Shown: positions 6,675 to 15,947 of the stretch, in pieces
Position numbering within the stretch: the stretch's first letter is position 1
How the letters are laid out: each line of letters begins with the position of its first letter
Source: Myxococcales bacterium
GTDB lineage: Bacteria > Myxococcota > Myxococcia > Myxococcales > Myxococcaceae
Direction: 5' to 3'
Assembly: GCA_003153055.1 (NCBI GenBank)
Contig: PMBV01000341.1
Span: 1-20,295 of the forward strand
Length of the DNA stretch: 20,295 bases
The notes under the pieces: model-generated
Databases searched by the model: none
Told to the model about the DNA's origin: nothing
The model's input: only the letters and a program-made list of their open reading frames with translations
Position numbers and translations under genes: made by a program

Positions 6675-7594
6675 GGCGTTTCACCGTCGGTACCCGAGGG
6701 AGCGCGCTGGCGCTGTGGCAGACCCGCCATGTGTCCGCTCTCCTCGAGCCCAAGGCTGGGCCCATCACCGAGCGAATCATCACCACCCAGGGCGACGTCA
6801 ACATGGCGGAGCGGCTCCAGGGCACCATCGAGAAGGGGTTCTTCACCCAGGAGCTCGAGGCCGCGCTCCGAGAAGGTTCCATCGACTGGGCAGTGCACTC
6901 CCTGAAAGATCTGCCTACCCGCATGCCCCCGGGGTTGGCGATGGGGGCGGTGCTCAAGCGCGCGCCTCCGGGCGATCTGCTCATCGTTCGCCCCGACGCG
7001 GTCGACGACAAGCGCCCCTTTCCTTTGAAAGACGGGGCCCGGGTCGGCTCGAGCTCTCTGCGTCGCGAGAGCCTCCTCAAGCGCTTCGCCCCTTGGGCCA
7101 AGGCGCTCCCTCTGCGGGGCAACGTGCCCACGCGCATCGAGAAGCTCAAGGGCGACACGTACGACGCGGTCCTCCTGGCGGTGGCTGGCGTGGGGCGCCT
7201 GGGGCTGAACCTCTCGGGCCTCATCTCGTACGAGCTCAACCCCCGCCGGTGGGTCTGCGCGCCGGGGCAGGGGGCCATCGCGGTACAGTGCAGGGAGGAC
7301 GACGCCGAGGTGCTGTCGGTCGCCCTCACGCTGGATCACGCGGCCACCCGCTACGCCACCGAGATCGAGCGCGACTTCCTCAAGGTGCTCGAGGGCGGCT
7401 GCACCACGCCCTTTGGCTGCTTCGTCGAGGGCCAGAAGGCTCACCTCGGGCTGGCTACGCCGGGGGGGTGGCACGGGTCGCTCATCGAGCTGGACCCCGC
7501 GGTCGACGCCGGGTGGATGTCACGGGCCCTGACCAACCTTCAAACCAACGATTCCAAGGAGCAAAGCGATGACTGGCTCTTCCGGCGCGTCTGA
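6671..7594 (+). CDS. hemC: porphobilinogen deaminase (hydroxymethylbilane synthase)
   Basis: A 307-residue cytoplasmic enzyme that polymerises four porphobilinogens into hydroxymethylbilane on a dipyrromethane cofactor. The N-terminus VGTRGSALALWQT is canonical. D80 in VHSLKDLPT is the catalytic Asp, VGSSSLRR and LRGNVPTRIEKL are the substrate-binding arginine segments, and C244 in LEGGCTTPFG anchors the cofactor. The loop usually read as GGKGLFTKELE is EKGFFTQELE here, still recognisable. The start is GTG 6671 with GGGAGG 7 bases upstream; the start overlaps the hemA stop. The last 26 bases overlap hemL. hemD, often next to hemC, is instead in the divergent run. Confidence 0.97.
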   Translation: MRRFTVGTRGSALALWQTRHVSALLEPKAGPITERIITTQGDVNMAERLQGTIEKGFFTQELEAALREGSIDWAVHSLKDLPTRMPPGLAMGAVLKRAPPGDLLIVRPDAVDDKRPFPLKDGARVGSSSLRRESLLKRFAPWAKALPLRGNVPTRIEKLKGDTYDAVLLAVAGVGRLGLNLSGLISYELNPRRWVCAPGQGAIAVQCREDDAEVLSVALTLDHAATRYATEIERDFLKVLEGGCTTPFGCFVEGQKAHLGLATPGGWHGSLIELDPAVDAGWMSRALTNLQTNDSKEQSDDWLFRRV

Positions 7595-8843
7595 CCGCCT
7601 CTTCGCGCGCGCGCGCACCCTCATGCCCGGCGGCGTATCGAGCCCGGTGCGGGCCTTCGGCTCGGTGGGAGGAACCCCGCGCTACTTCGCCCGGGGCGAG
7701 GGGGCGTTGGCGTGGGACGAAGACGGCCGCCGGTACGTCGACTTCTGCATGGCCTGGGGCCCACTCATTCTCGGGCACGCGCACCCGGCGGTGGTCGCCG
7801 CGGTCGAGCGCACCGCCCGTGATGGCTTGGCTTTCGGCACCAACCACAAGAACGAGATCCGCCTGGCCGAGCTGGTGCTCGAGGCCTTCGCTCCGGCTCC
7901 GCGGGTGCGGCTGGTCGTCACCGGGACCGAGGCGGTGATGACGGCGCTCCGGCTCGCGCGCGCCCACACCGGGCGGCGGCTGACCCTCAAGTTCTCCGGC
8001 TGCTACCACGGCCACGCCGACGCGATGCTGGTGAAGGCCGGCAGCGGAGTGGCGACGCTGGGGTTGGCCGACAGCGAGGGCGTCAACGCCTCCACCGCGG
8101 CCGATACGCTGGTGGCCCCGTTGGGCGATCACGCAGTCCTCGAGGAGGTCTTCGCCCGCCACGGCGACTCCATCGCGGCGGTGGTGGTGGAGCCGCTGCC
8201 CGCCAACAACGGCCTGTTGGTGCAAGACCCCGCCTGGCTCAAGGCCCTGAGGACGCTCACCCAGCGGCACGGCGCGCTGCTCATCTTCGACGAGGTCATC
8301 AACGGCTTCCGCTTCGGCTTCCACGGGTACTCGAAGCTCGTCGGCGTCGAGCCCGACCTCACCACCCTGGGAAAGATCGTCGGCGGGGGCTTGCCGGTCG
8401 CCGCGGTGGTGGGCCGAGCCGAGGTGCTCGATCGCCTGGCCCCGGTGGGCAAGACCTACCAAGCGGGGACCATGGCGGGCAATCCGGTCGCTCTGGCTGC
8501 TGGCATCGCCACCCTCGAGGTGCTGAAGACGGGAGAACCCTACCGGACGCTGGAGCGCCTCGGCACCGAGCTCGACGCGCTGGTGGCCAAGCATGCCGCC
8601 CCGGCCTTCCGGTTGGTGCGGCAGGGGAGCCTCTTTTGGCCCTACTACGATCTCTCGGGCGCGGTGCCCACTCGAGCGGAGGACATCTCACCGGTCGCGG
8701 TCGCCGGCTTCAAGGCGCGCTATGCCCGGTGGCTCGACCAGGGGGTGTACCTCCCGCCGTCGGCGTATGAGGTAGGGTTCCTGAGCCAAGCCCACACCAG
8801 GGAGCACCTCGAGCAGCTCGTCGGGGCCCTCACTCAAGCCTGA
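7569..8843 (+). CDS. hemL: glutamate-1-semialdehyde 2,1-aminomutase
   Basis: A 424-residue PLP enzyme that converts glutamate-1-semialdehyde to 5-aminolevulinate, the second C5 step. The N-terminus LMPGGVSSPVRAFGSVGGTP is the family signature. CYHGHADAMLVKAGSG and LLIFDEVINGFR (PLP-binding D241) follow, and the Schiff-base lysine is K269 in LTTLGKIVGGGLP. TYQAGTMAGNPVALAAG is the next signature and the C-terminus has FLSQAHT. The start is ATG 7569 with AAGGAG 7 bases upstream, both lying inside the end of hemC. HemA and HemL normally act as a pair that channels the unstable semialdehyde. Here they are separated by hemC, but in the same run. Confidence 0.97.
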   Translation: MTGSSGASDRLFARARTLMPGGVSSPVRAFGSVGGTPRYFARGEGALAWDEDGRRYVDFCMAWGPLILGHAHPAVVAAVERTARDGLAFGTNHKNEIRLAELVLEAFAPAPRVRLVVTGTEAVMTALRLARAHTGRRLTLKFSGCYHGHADAMLVKAGSGVATLGLADSEGVNASTAADTLVAPLGDHAVLEEVFARHGDSIAAVVVEPLPANNGLLVQDPAWLKALRTLTQRHGALLIFDEVINGFRFGFHGYSKLVGVEPDLTTLGKIVGGGLPVAAVVGRAEVLDRLAPVGKTYQAGTMAGNPVALAAGIATLEVLKTGEPYRTLERLGTELDALVAKHAAPAFRLVRQGSLFWPYYDLSGAVPTRAEDISPVAVAGFKARYARWLDQGVYLPPSAYEVGFLSQAHTREHLEQLVGALTQA

Positions 8844-8850
8844 ACGCCCC

Positions 8851-9853
8851 ATGGAGTCACTCAAGCGCCACTTGGAGCGGAACATCGACGTCATCGCCTT
8901 CGGCGGGGCGCTCCTCGTCGTCGGGCCGTTGATGACCTGGTGGTCCGTCTTGGTGCGGCGGAACATCCTCATCATGGATCGGCTGATGCGGGCGCAGATC
9001 GAGCTCCTGGTCGATCCCGTGGCGCGGGACCAGGGCCTGGCCGCCACCGACGCCCAGACGAGCCGGCAGCTGTTCATGATCCACGGAGAGACCGGCCTCG
9101 CCTTCGTCGTGCTGGTGGTCCTGGCCCTGGCGCTGTTCGTCATTGCCCGGCACCGCCGCAACGAGAACCACCGCATGCACACGTTGCTGTCGCTCACCTC
9201 GCACCAGCTCAAGACGCCCATCGCCGGGGTGCGCACCTTGCTCCAGAGCCTCGAGAACGGGAGCATTCCCCGTGAGCTCCAGCAAGAATTCCTCGGCCGC
9301 GGCGTGGCCGAGTGCGATCGGCTGGAGCACATGGTGGAGACGATCCTCGCCTACCAGGGCGCGGTGGTGAGGCGAAGCCCTCGGATCGAGCCGATCGACA
9401 CCCAGCTCCTGGTGGAGGAGCTCCTCGCCCACCGTCGGGCCACCTTCCCCGGCGAGGCGCTGAGCTGGTCGAGCCGGGCCCCCGCCAGCGTCCGCGGCGA
9501 TCGCGACGCGTTGCACGTGGTGGTCGAGAACCTGCTGGACAATGCGCGCAAGTACGGAGGAGGCACGGTGGAGCTGGTCGAGTCGTTCTCGGGGACCCGT
9601 TGGCGCCTGGCGGTGAAAGACTCGGGGCGAGGCTTCGAGATGGGCGAGGTGGAGCGCCTGTTCGAGCCCTTCGAGCGGGGCGGTGGCGCTGGCGTCGCCC
9701 ACGGGAGTGGCCTGGGCCTGTTCATCGCCCGCCAGCTCATGCGTCGCATGGGGGGCGAGCTCCGGGCGTCGAGCCCCGGCCCGGGCAAGGGCGCCACCTT
9801 CACCCTCGAGCTTGAAGGCAGCCTGCTCTCGGCGCCCCAACCGGAGGTCGCTC

Positions 9854-9861
<8 letters not shown>
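8851..9861 (+). CDS. membrane sensor histidine kinase in the haem operon
   Basis: A 336-residue protein. It has two membrane segments (about residues 13-34 and 82-99) that frame an outside loop of only about 46 residues, followed by a HisKA domain with phospho-acceptor H118 in LTSHQLKTPIAG. The HATPase domain has the N box VVENLLDNARKYGGG (residues 224-238), G1 box DSGRGF, F box LFEPFERG and G2 box GSGLGLFIA. No HAMP, PAS or known sensor domain is visible. It starts 7 bases after the hemL stop with no clear ribosome site, so it probably depends on hemL translation. It overlaps the response regulator by 8 bases (ATGGCTGA), so the two are a cognate pair. What it senses cannot be read. Haem, a porphyrin, redox state or envelope state are guesses from context. 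Confidence 0.93.
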
Positions 9862-10548
<687 letters not shown>

Positions 10549-10552
<4 letters not shown>

Positions 10553-11604
10553 GCCCCGCCGGGCTCGAGGTGCCGGCTCCCAGGCCGCTGCCTTCGCACG
10601 CGTCGCGCCGGGGCGTGGTGCTGGTCAACGTCGGGACTCCCCAGGCCCCCACCGTCGAGGCCGTGCGCGCCTACCTCCGGGAGTTCCTCGGCGACCCCAA
10701 GGTCGTCGATCTCCCTGCTCCCGCCCGTTGGCTCTTGCTGAACCTCGTCATTCTCCCGTTTCGCCCGCCCCGCAGCGCCCACGCCTACCAGGCCATCTGG
10801 ACCGAAGCGGGCTCACCCTTGTTGGTGCACTCACGGGCTCAGGCCGCCGCCCTCTCCCAGCGGCTGCCCGACGCGCTGGTGGTGCTGGCCATGCGCTACG
10901 GGAAGCCCTCGTTGAGAGACGCCGTGGCCGCGCTCTCCGAGGCCGGCGTCACCGACGTCACCCTGGTGCCGCTCTACCCGCAAGATGCCGCGGCCACGGT
11001 CGGCACCACCGTGGAGGCCTTCCGCGCGCTGGTGGGTGAGGCTCGAGTGGTGGCCCCGTTCTTCTCCAGCCCCGGCTTCGTGGGGGCGGTGGCCTCGAAG
11101 GTGCGAGCGTCGGTGGAGTCATCGGGCGCCGAGCACGTGCTGTTCAGCTACCACGGGCTCCCGGTGCGTCAGGTGAGCGCGCGGTGCCAGGCCACGTGCT
11201 CGCGTCGAGACGGCGCCTGTCCTCCACTGAGGGACGACAACCTGAGGTGCTACCGGGCCCAGTGCCACGCCACCACCACGGCCATTGCCCAGGCTGCCGG
11301 GGTGCTGGCGCGGAGCAGCACCTCGTTCCAGTCGCGCCTCAAGGGCTCAAGCTGGATCGGCCCGTTCACCGACGAGGCGCTGGCCTCCCTCGCCGACCGA
11401 GGCGTGAAGCGGGTGGCGGTGGCCTGCCCGTCATTCGTCGCCGACTGCCTCGAGACGCTCGAAGAGTTAGGCCTGAGGGGCGCGGCGCTGTTCCGGGCCC
11501 ACGGCGGAGCGCACCTCGAGCTGGTGCCGGCGGTGAACGACGCCCCGGCCTTCATCGACACCCTGGCCGAGCTGATTCGCCGAAAGTGGGAGGACGCCTC
11601 ATGA
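10549..11604 (+). CDS. hemH: protoporphyrin ferrochelatase with internal Cys cluster
   Basis: A 351-residue enzyme that inserts Fe2+ into protoporphyrin IX to make protohaem. The N-terminus VVLVNVGTPQAP is canonical, YLREFLGDPKVVDLP follows, and catalytic H202 lies in LFSYHGLPVRQ. PSFVADCLETLEELG holds the second metal-side segment; a Cys replaces the usual His or Thr before ETLEE. Directly after the catalytic His comes a cysteine-rich insert with C213, C217, C224, C234 and C239. Ferrochelatases with four internal cysteines binding a [2Fe-2S] cluster are known from M. xanthus and relatives, and this looks like one. The C-terminus has no Cys motif of the animal type. It starts ATG 10549 inside the response regulator stop and ends in ATGA overlap with hemN. 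Confidence 0.96.
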
Positions 11605-12956
11605 CGCACCAAGAGCTGCTCGCCAAATACGACGTGCCTGGGCCTCGCTATACGAGCTACCCGACGGTGCCCTACTGGACCACCGCGCCCACCGCGGCCG
11701 ACTGGCAGACCCACCTCGCCTTGGCCATCGAGCGCGGCCAGGCCCGAGACGAGGGGGCGTCGGTGTACGTGCACGTGCCGTTCTGCAAGAGCCTGTGCCA
11801 CTACTGCGGGTGCCACACCTTCGTCACCCGCGATCGCTCGGTCAGCGGGCCGTACGTCGAGTCGCTCCTCGCCGAGTGGGCGCTGTACACCGGGCGCCTG
11901 GGTCGAATTCGCGTCGATGAGCTGCACTTGGGAGGAGGCACGCCGACCTTCCTCTCGGCCCCCGAGCTCCGGCGGCTCCTCGGTGGCCTGTTCGAGAACG
12001 CCGTGGTGCCCGAGGCGGCCGAGCGCTCCATCGAGGTCGACCCGCGCACCACCACTCGCGACCAGCTCGAGGTGCTGGCGTCGTTCGGGTTCCGCCGCAT
12101 CTCGCTCGGCATTCAGGACTTCGACCCGGTGGTGCAAGCGGCGGTCAACCGGCACCAGACGCTCGACGAGGTGCGCGTGGTGACCGACGACGCCCGGGCG
12201 CTGGGCTTCACCAGCGTGAACTACGATCTCATCTACGGGCTCCCCAAGCAGACCCCGACCTCGATCTCGAAGACCATCGAGACGGTGAGGGCGCTGGCCC
12301 CTGATCGCATCGCGTTCTACGGCTATGCCCACGTCCCGTGGATGAAGTCGGTGCAGCGCAAGTTCGACGACTCCGACGTTCCCTCCGGGCCCCAGAAGAG
12401 AAAGCTCTACGAGCTGGGGCGTGACACCCTCGAGGCCGCCGGCTACCGGGAGATCGGCCTCGATCACTTTGCTTTGGAAAAAGACGGCCTGTGGCAGGCG
12501 TCGCGAGAGGGCCGGCTCCACCGCAACTTCATGGGCTACACCGAGCGCCGGGCCATGCCCATCATCGGCCTGGGCGTCTCGTCCATCGGCGACACGTGGA
12601 CCGCCTACGCGCAGAACGCCAAGGCCGTGCCCGAGTACTCGGCGCAGGTGGCTCGCGGGGAGTGGCCCATCGTGAAGGGGCACCTGCTCGACGAGGAAGA
12701 TCAGGTGCTCCGCCGCCACATCTTGGCAGTGATGACGCGCCTCGAGACCGACTGGTCGAGTGACACGCTCCCGTACCTCGACGAGGTGCGCCCCAAGCTC
12801 GAAGAAATGGCGAGAGACGGCCTGGTCACCCTCGAGGGCAGGGGCGTGCAGGTCACCGCGCTCGGCCGCCCGTTCGTGCGCAACGTCTGCATGGCGCTCG
12901 ACGCCCGCCTCGCCCGTCACGCGCCCGATCGCCCGCTGTTCAGTCGTACGGTGTGA
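11601..12956 (+). CDS. hemN: oxygen-independent coproporphyrinogen III oxidase (radical SAM)
   Basis: A 451-residue radical SAM enzyme that oxidatively decarboxylates coproporphyrinogen III to protoporphyrinogen IX without oxygen. The N-terminus KYDVPGPRYTSYPTVPYW is diagnostic of true HemN rather than HemW. The cluster motif is C62-x3-C66-x2-C69-x-C71 in CKSLCHYCGC; C71 is the fourth cysteine typical of HemN. LHLGGGTPTFL, ISLGIQDFDPVVQAAVNR, GFTSVNYDLIYGLPKQT and FMGYT match the family. The length is normal. The start is ATG 11601 with GGGAGG 7 bases upstream, overlapping hemH by ATGA. It is the last gene of the tightly coupled run. No oxygen-dependent HemF is in the window, while PPO needs oxygen, so the host may make haem at low oxygen tension. 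Confidence 0.97.
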   Translation: MTHQELLAKYDVPGPRYTSYPTVPYWTTAPTAADWQTHLALAIERGQARDEGASVYVHVPFCKSLCHYCGCHTFVTRDRSVSGPYVESLLAEWALYTGRLGRIRVDELHLGGGTPTFLSAPELRRLLGGLFENAVVPEAAERSIEVDPRTTTRDQLEVLASFGFRRISLGIQDFDPVVQAAVNRHQTLDEVRVVTDDARALGFTSVNYDLIYGLPKQTPTSISKTIETVRALAPDRIAFYGYAHVPWMKSVQRKFDDSDVPSGPQKRKLYELGRDTLEAAGYREIGLDHFALEKDGLWQASREGRLHRNFMGYTERRAMPIIGLGVSSIGDTWTAYAQNAKAVPEYSAQVARGEWPIVKGHLLDEEDQVLRRHILAVMTRLETDWSSDTLPYLDEVRPKLEEMARDGLVTLEGRGVQVTALGRPFVRNVCMALDARLARHAPDRPLFSRTV

Positions 12957-12992
12957 GGCCCATGGCGCCCTGGTGCTACGCTCAGGGCCACC

Positions 12993-13442
12993 ATGGTGAA
13001 CCATATCCTCGTTGGCGTAGACGGCTCGAAGGAGTCCCTCGACGCGGCGCACTTCGGCCAAGGCCTGGCCGAGCAGACGGGCGCCACTGTCACCTACCTC
13101 TTCTCCATCGAGCCACCGCAGGTCATCCCCGTGGGGCCGCTCTCGGGTTACGTGACGACCTCGGTGCCGCGCTCGGAGGAGGATCTCGACAAGGCCCGTC
13201 GCTTTCTCGATGCTCTGGTCTCAGAACGGCCCACCGTGAAGTCGTCGACCCGGGTCGAGCTCGGCGAGCCCTCGGACACCCTCTGTGAGGTCGCAAGTCA
13301 GCTCGGGGCCGATCTGATCATCGTCGGCGCCCGTGGCCACGGGGCTGGCCGACGCTTCCTGTTGGGCTCGGTGTCTGACCGGGTGGTGCATCACGCGTCG
13401 TGTCCGGTGCTGGTGGTGCGGCCGACGCCGAAGAAGAAGTGA
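12993..13442 (+). CDS. universal stress protein (UspA family)
   Basis: A 149-residue single-domain Usp. The N-terminus NHILVGVDGSKESLDAA has the nucleotide-site Asp, and the C-terminal GARGHGAGRRFLLGSVSDRVVHHASCPVLVVR carries the G-2x-G-9x-G-S ATP-binding motif, so it is probably the ATP-binding type. The start is ATG 12993, 36 bases after hemN, with only a weak AGGG upstream. It may be read through from hemN or have its own promoter; I see no terminator between them. Such proteins respond to starvation, redox or low-oxygen stress, but no specific role can be given here. Confidence 0.92.
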   Translation: MVNHILVGVDGSKESLDAAHFGQGLAEQTGATVTYLFSIEPPQVIPVGPLSGYVTTSVPRSEEDLDKARRFLDALVSERPTVKSSTRVELGEPSDTLCEVASQLGADLIIVGARGHGAGRRFLLGSVSDRVVHHASCPVLVVRPTPKKK

Positions 13443-13482
13443 GGCCAGGCCCCGGTGAGGTGATCGCCGCGGCGTGACTCCC

Positions 13483-15045
13483 ATGCACCAGAGGCTGGGG
13501 AAATACGAGCTGGTGACGGCGCTCTCGACGGGAGGCATGGCGGAGCTGTACCTCGCCTTCGCTCCAGGGCCGGGAGGGTTTCGAAAGATCGTCGCCCTCA
13601 AGCGCGTGCTGCCCGATCTCAAGGACGATCAGCGCTTCATCGAGCGGTTCCTCGACGAGGCGCGGCTCACCGCCGGGCTCTCCCACCCCAACGTGGGCCA
13701 GGTGTTCGATCTCGGCCAAGAGAACGGCGAGTTCTACCTGGCCATGGAGTTCATCTCAGGCGTGGCGCTGCACCAGGTGCTGGCCCGCGCCCGAACGCTC
13801 GGGGAGCAGCTCCCGTTGGGCTTCGTCTGCCGGGTGGTGCGCGACGCCGCGCTGGGCCTGCACCACGCGCACGCTCACAAGGACCCTCGCGGCTCGTCGA
13901 TGGCCGTCATCCACCGAGACGTGAAGCCCAACAACATCATGGTGACCTTCGAGGGGGTGGTGAAGGTCATTGACTTCGGCGTCGCCAAGGCCAAGGGGCG
14001 CCTCGCGCGGACTCAGCGTGGCATGGTGATGGGAACCCTGCAGTACATGCCGCTCGAGCAGCTCAAGGACGGCCCGGTCGATGCCCGGAGCGACGTCTTC
14101 TCGCTGGGCGTGGTGCTGTGGGAGCTGCTCGCCGGGCGGTACCTGTACACTGCCTCCACGCCCCAGAAGCGGCTCGTCGAGGTGACCCCCGACATCGCCA
14201 CCATGGCCGAGGTCCCCTTCGGAGTCGCCGACGTGGTGAAGAAGGCCCTCGCTGTGAACCCCGAGGCTCGCTTCGGGACCGCCCGCGAGATGGCGCGCGC
14301 CCTCGAAGCGGCCTTCCCCGCGCTCTACGACGACGAGCAGGTCGGCGCTCTCGTCACCCGGCTGTTCCCCGATACGCAATCGGCCATTCGAGAGCTGCTC
14401 GCGCTCTCGCAGCAAGGGCACCTCGACGAGGGAGCCATCAAGGCGCAGGTGCGGCAGCTGAGGAAGGCCGACCGAGGCTTGACCGCGCTTTCGATGGTGG
14501 CTCCGGTGCCGCGGAAGCTCGAGGAACGGCCGGTGGCGCTCCCTCAGTCTCCGGCGCCACCGCCCGACGGCGCGAAGGTCGCCATCGGGTTCTCTGTGGT
14601 GGCGGCGTTGCTGCTGCTCGGGTTCCTCGTGTACCAGGTGCTGGAGGCTCGGTCGCAGCGGCCTGCCGAGCTGACCCGCATGGCCCTCCAGACCGCCCAG
14701 GCCGCCCGCGCTGCGCTCATGGCGAAGGATCCACTCCTCGCCCTGCGCCTCGTCAGCGAGTGCCGAGAAGGCCGCCAGCCGTGCGCGGGGCTCGAGCCGC
14801 TCGAGACAGACATCGCCAAGGCGCTCGAGGCGAGCCGGTGCGGAACGAGCGCGGCAGTGACGGCCCAGCTCCTCCTGGCCGAGGAGGCGCGGGACGCCGG
14901 GCAGTTGGTCGACGCCAAGCAACTGTTGGGGCAGTGCACCGCTGGAGTGGTCGTTCACCCCTTGGCGGCCGAGGCGCTCGGGCGCATCGAGCTCGAGGAG
15001 CGACGGCATGGGAGCCGGCGAACGCGGGGTGGCCGTGGTCCGTGA
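13483..15045 (+). CDS. transmembrane Hanks-type Ser/Thr protein kinase
   Basis: A 520-residue protein. The N-terminal kinase domain (about 5-285) has a Gly loop LSTGGMAELYLA, ATP lysine K40 in VALKRVLP, E59, catalytic loop IHRDVKPNN (D146, N151), DFG at D164, and an activation segment ending GTLQYMPLEQ where most bacterial kinases have SPEQ. A linker rich in Pro (about 343-362) leads to one membrane segment (about 365-387). A C-terminal part of about 130 residues then lies outside, mostly helical, with four cysteines (C427, C434, C453, C485) that could form disulphides. This form is common in myxobacteria. ATG 13483 is preferred; GTG 13474 is an alternative. No ribosome site decides it. The stop lies 5 bases from the stop of the convergent methyltransferase. 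The substrate is unknown. Confidence 0.92.
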   Translation: MHQRLGKYELVTALSTGGMAELYLAFAPGPGGFRKIVALKRVLPDLKDDQRFIERFLDEARLTAGLSHPNVGQVFDLGQENGEFYLAMEFISGVALHQVLARARTLGEQLPLGFVCRVVRDAALGLHHAHAHKDPRGSSMAVIHRDVKPNNIMVTFEGVVKVIDFGVAKAKGRLARTQRGMVMGTLQYMPLEQLKDGPVDARSDVFSLGVVLWELLAGRYLYTASTPQKRLVEVTPDIATMAEVPFGVADVVKKALAVNPEARFGTAREMARALEAAFPALYDDEQVGALVTRLFPDTQSAIRELLALSQQGHLDEGAIKAQVRQLRKADRGLTALSMVAPVPRKLEERPVALPQSPAPPPDGAKVAIGFSVVAALLLLGFLVYQVLEARSQRPAELTRMALQTAQAARAALMAKDPLLALRLVSECREGRQPCAGLEPLETDIAKALEASRCGTSAAVTAQLLLAEEARDAGQLVDAKQLLGQCTAGVVVHPLAAEALGRIELEERRHGSRRTRGGRGP

Positions 15046-15050
15046 GGCGC

Positions 15051-15896
15051 TTAGGGCGGCTGGGTGGGCATCCCGAAGCGAGCGCGGAGCTCCTTGAACT
15101 CGGCGGTCCACGCGAGTGAGCGATCGCGCACCACCAGTCGCGACGTGCGCAGCTCGTCAGGGAATCGGGACAGCACCTCGACGTCGATCAACGGTGCCTT
15201 CCCTTCGCGGGGAATCACCTCGACGCGCCGAGTGAGGCAGAGGCCCCTGGCTTTGGCCGCCGCTTCGATTCGTCCCCGGGCGAGGGTCGCGATGCACAGC
15301 ACCACCCGGCCGTCGGGTGCCAAGCGGGCCGCCGCCGCGTCGACGTAGGCCTCCACTCCACCACGGAATTCGAAGCGGCACGGCATGGCGTGGGCCTTGT
15401 CTGACTCGGTGCCCGTGCCACGAGGGAAGTAGGGTGGGGTGCCGGTGATGACGGGGAACAGCGGGAGCTCGCCGAGCGTCGCGGGGTCCCGCAGGTCTCC
15501 CGTGGTGACCTGCACTCGGCCGGAGGCGCCATTGTAGTCGGCCGACCGTCGAGCCATGGCCGCGCGATCGCCCTGGGCCTCGATGCCCCACAGCCGGGCC
15601 TCGGGGAACCTCCAGGCCAGCAGCAGCACCACGCTGCCTTGCCCGCAGCCGAGATCGAGCAGTCGGTCGGCGCCGAGGGCCTGCGCCTCGTCTGCGCCCA
15701 CGTCCGCGGTGACGAGATCGTCGAGGCTCCAGCGGTGACCCTGCCGCTTCTGAAACAGGCGCCAGTCACCAGCGAGGTACGAGAGGTCTTCGTCGTCGGC
15801 GGGCTCGAGCTCGGGCCGGCCTTCATTCCCGAGCGGTCGAGGACCCGGGGCGACCCAGCCGGGTGGACGACGCGGAGCCTTGACCGGCCTTTCCAT
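15051..15896 (-). CDS. TrmN6-like N6-adenine methyltransferase
   Basis: A 281-residue SAM-dependent methyltransferase resembling TrmN6/YfiC, which methylates A37 of tRNA1(Val). FQKRQGHRWSLDDLVTADV is the typical family N-terminal segment (RQGYRFSxDxxLLA), RLLDLGCGQGSVVLLLAWRFP is the SAM motif I, GIEAQGDRAAMARRSADYNG is motif II, and VITGTPPYFPRGTG is the catalytic motif IV. In this motif the usual NPPY is TPPY. The start is ATG 15896; a TTG at 15938 would extend it by 14 residues, and neither has a clear ribosome site. The first about 40 residues are a Pro/Arg-rich, probably disordered extension. It lies 51 bases downstream of the thioredoxin gene on the same strand, so it is probably co-transcribed. 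Confidence 0.85.
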   Translation of the reverse strand: MERPVKAPRRPPGWVAPGPRPLGNEGRPELEPADDEDLSYLAGDWRLFQKRQGHRWSLDDLVTADVGADEAQALGADRLLDLGCGQGSVVLLLAWRFPEARLWGIEAQGDRAAMARRSADYNGASGRVQVTTGDLRDPATLGELPLFPVITGTPPYFPRGTGTESDKAHAMPCRFEFRGGVEAYVDAAAARLAPDGRVVLCIATLARGRIEAAAKARGLCLTRRVEVIPREGKAPLIDVEVLSRFPDELRTSRLVVRDRSLAWTAEFKELRARFGMPTQPP

Positions 15897-15947
15897 GTCG
15901 CCGTGTCTGCCATGGAGCCACTCCGACGGCAGCCCCAATCGTCGCCC

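Noticed and set aside
7482..8594. 370-codon minus-strand frame opposite hemL
   Set aside because: It is a shadow of the hemL codon pattern; the product is His/Arg/Gly-rich with no recognisable domain.
11250..13061. 603-codon minus-strand frame opposite hemH/hemN
   Set aside because: The plus-strand genes are unambiguous; the antisense product is Val/Arg/Glu/His-rich low-complexity sequence.
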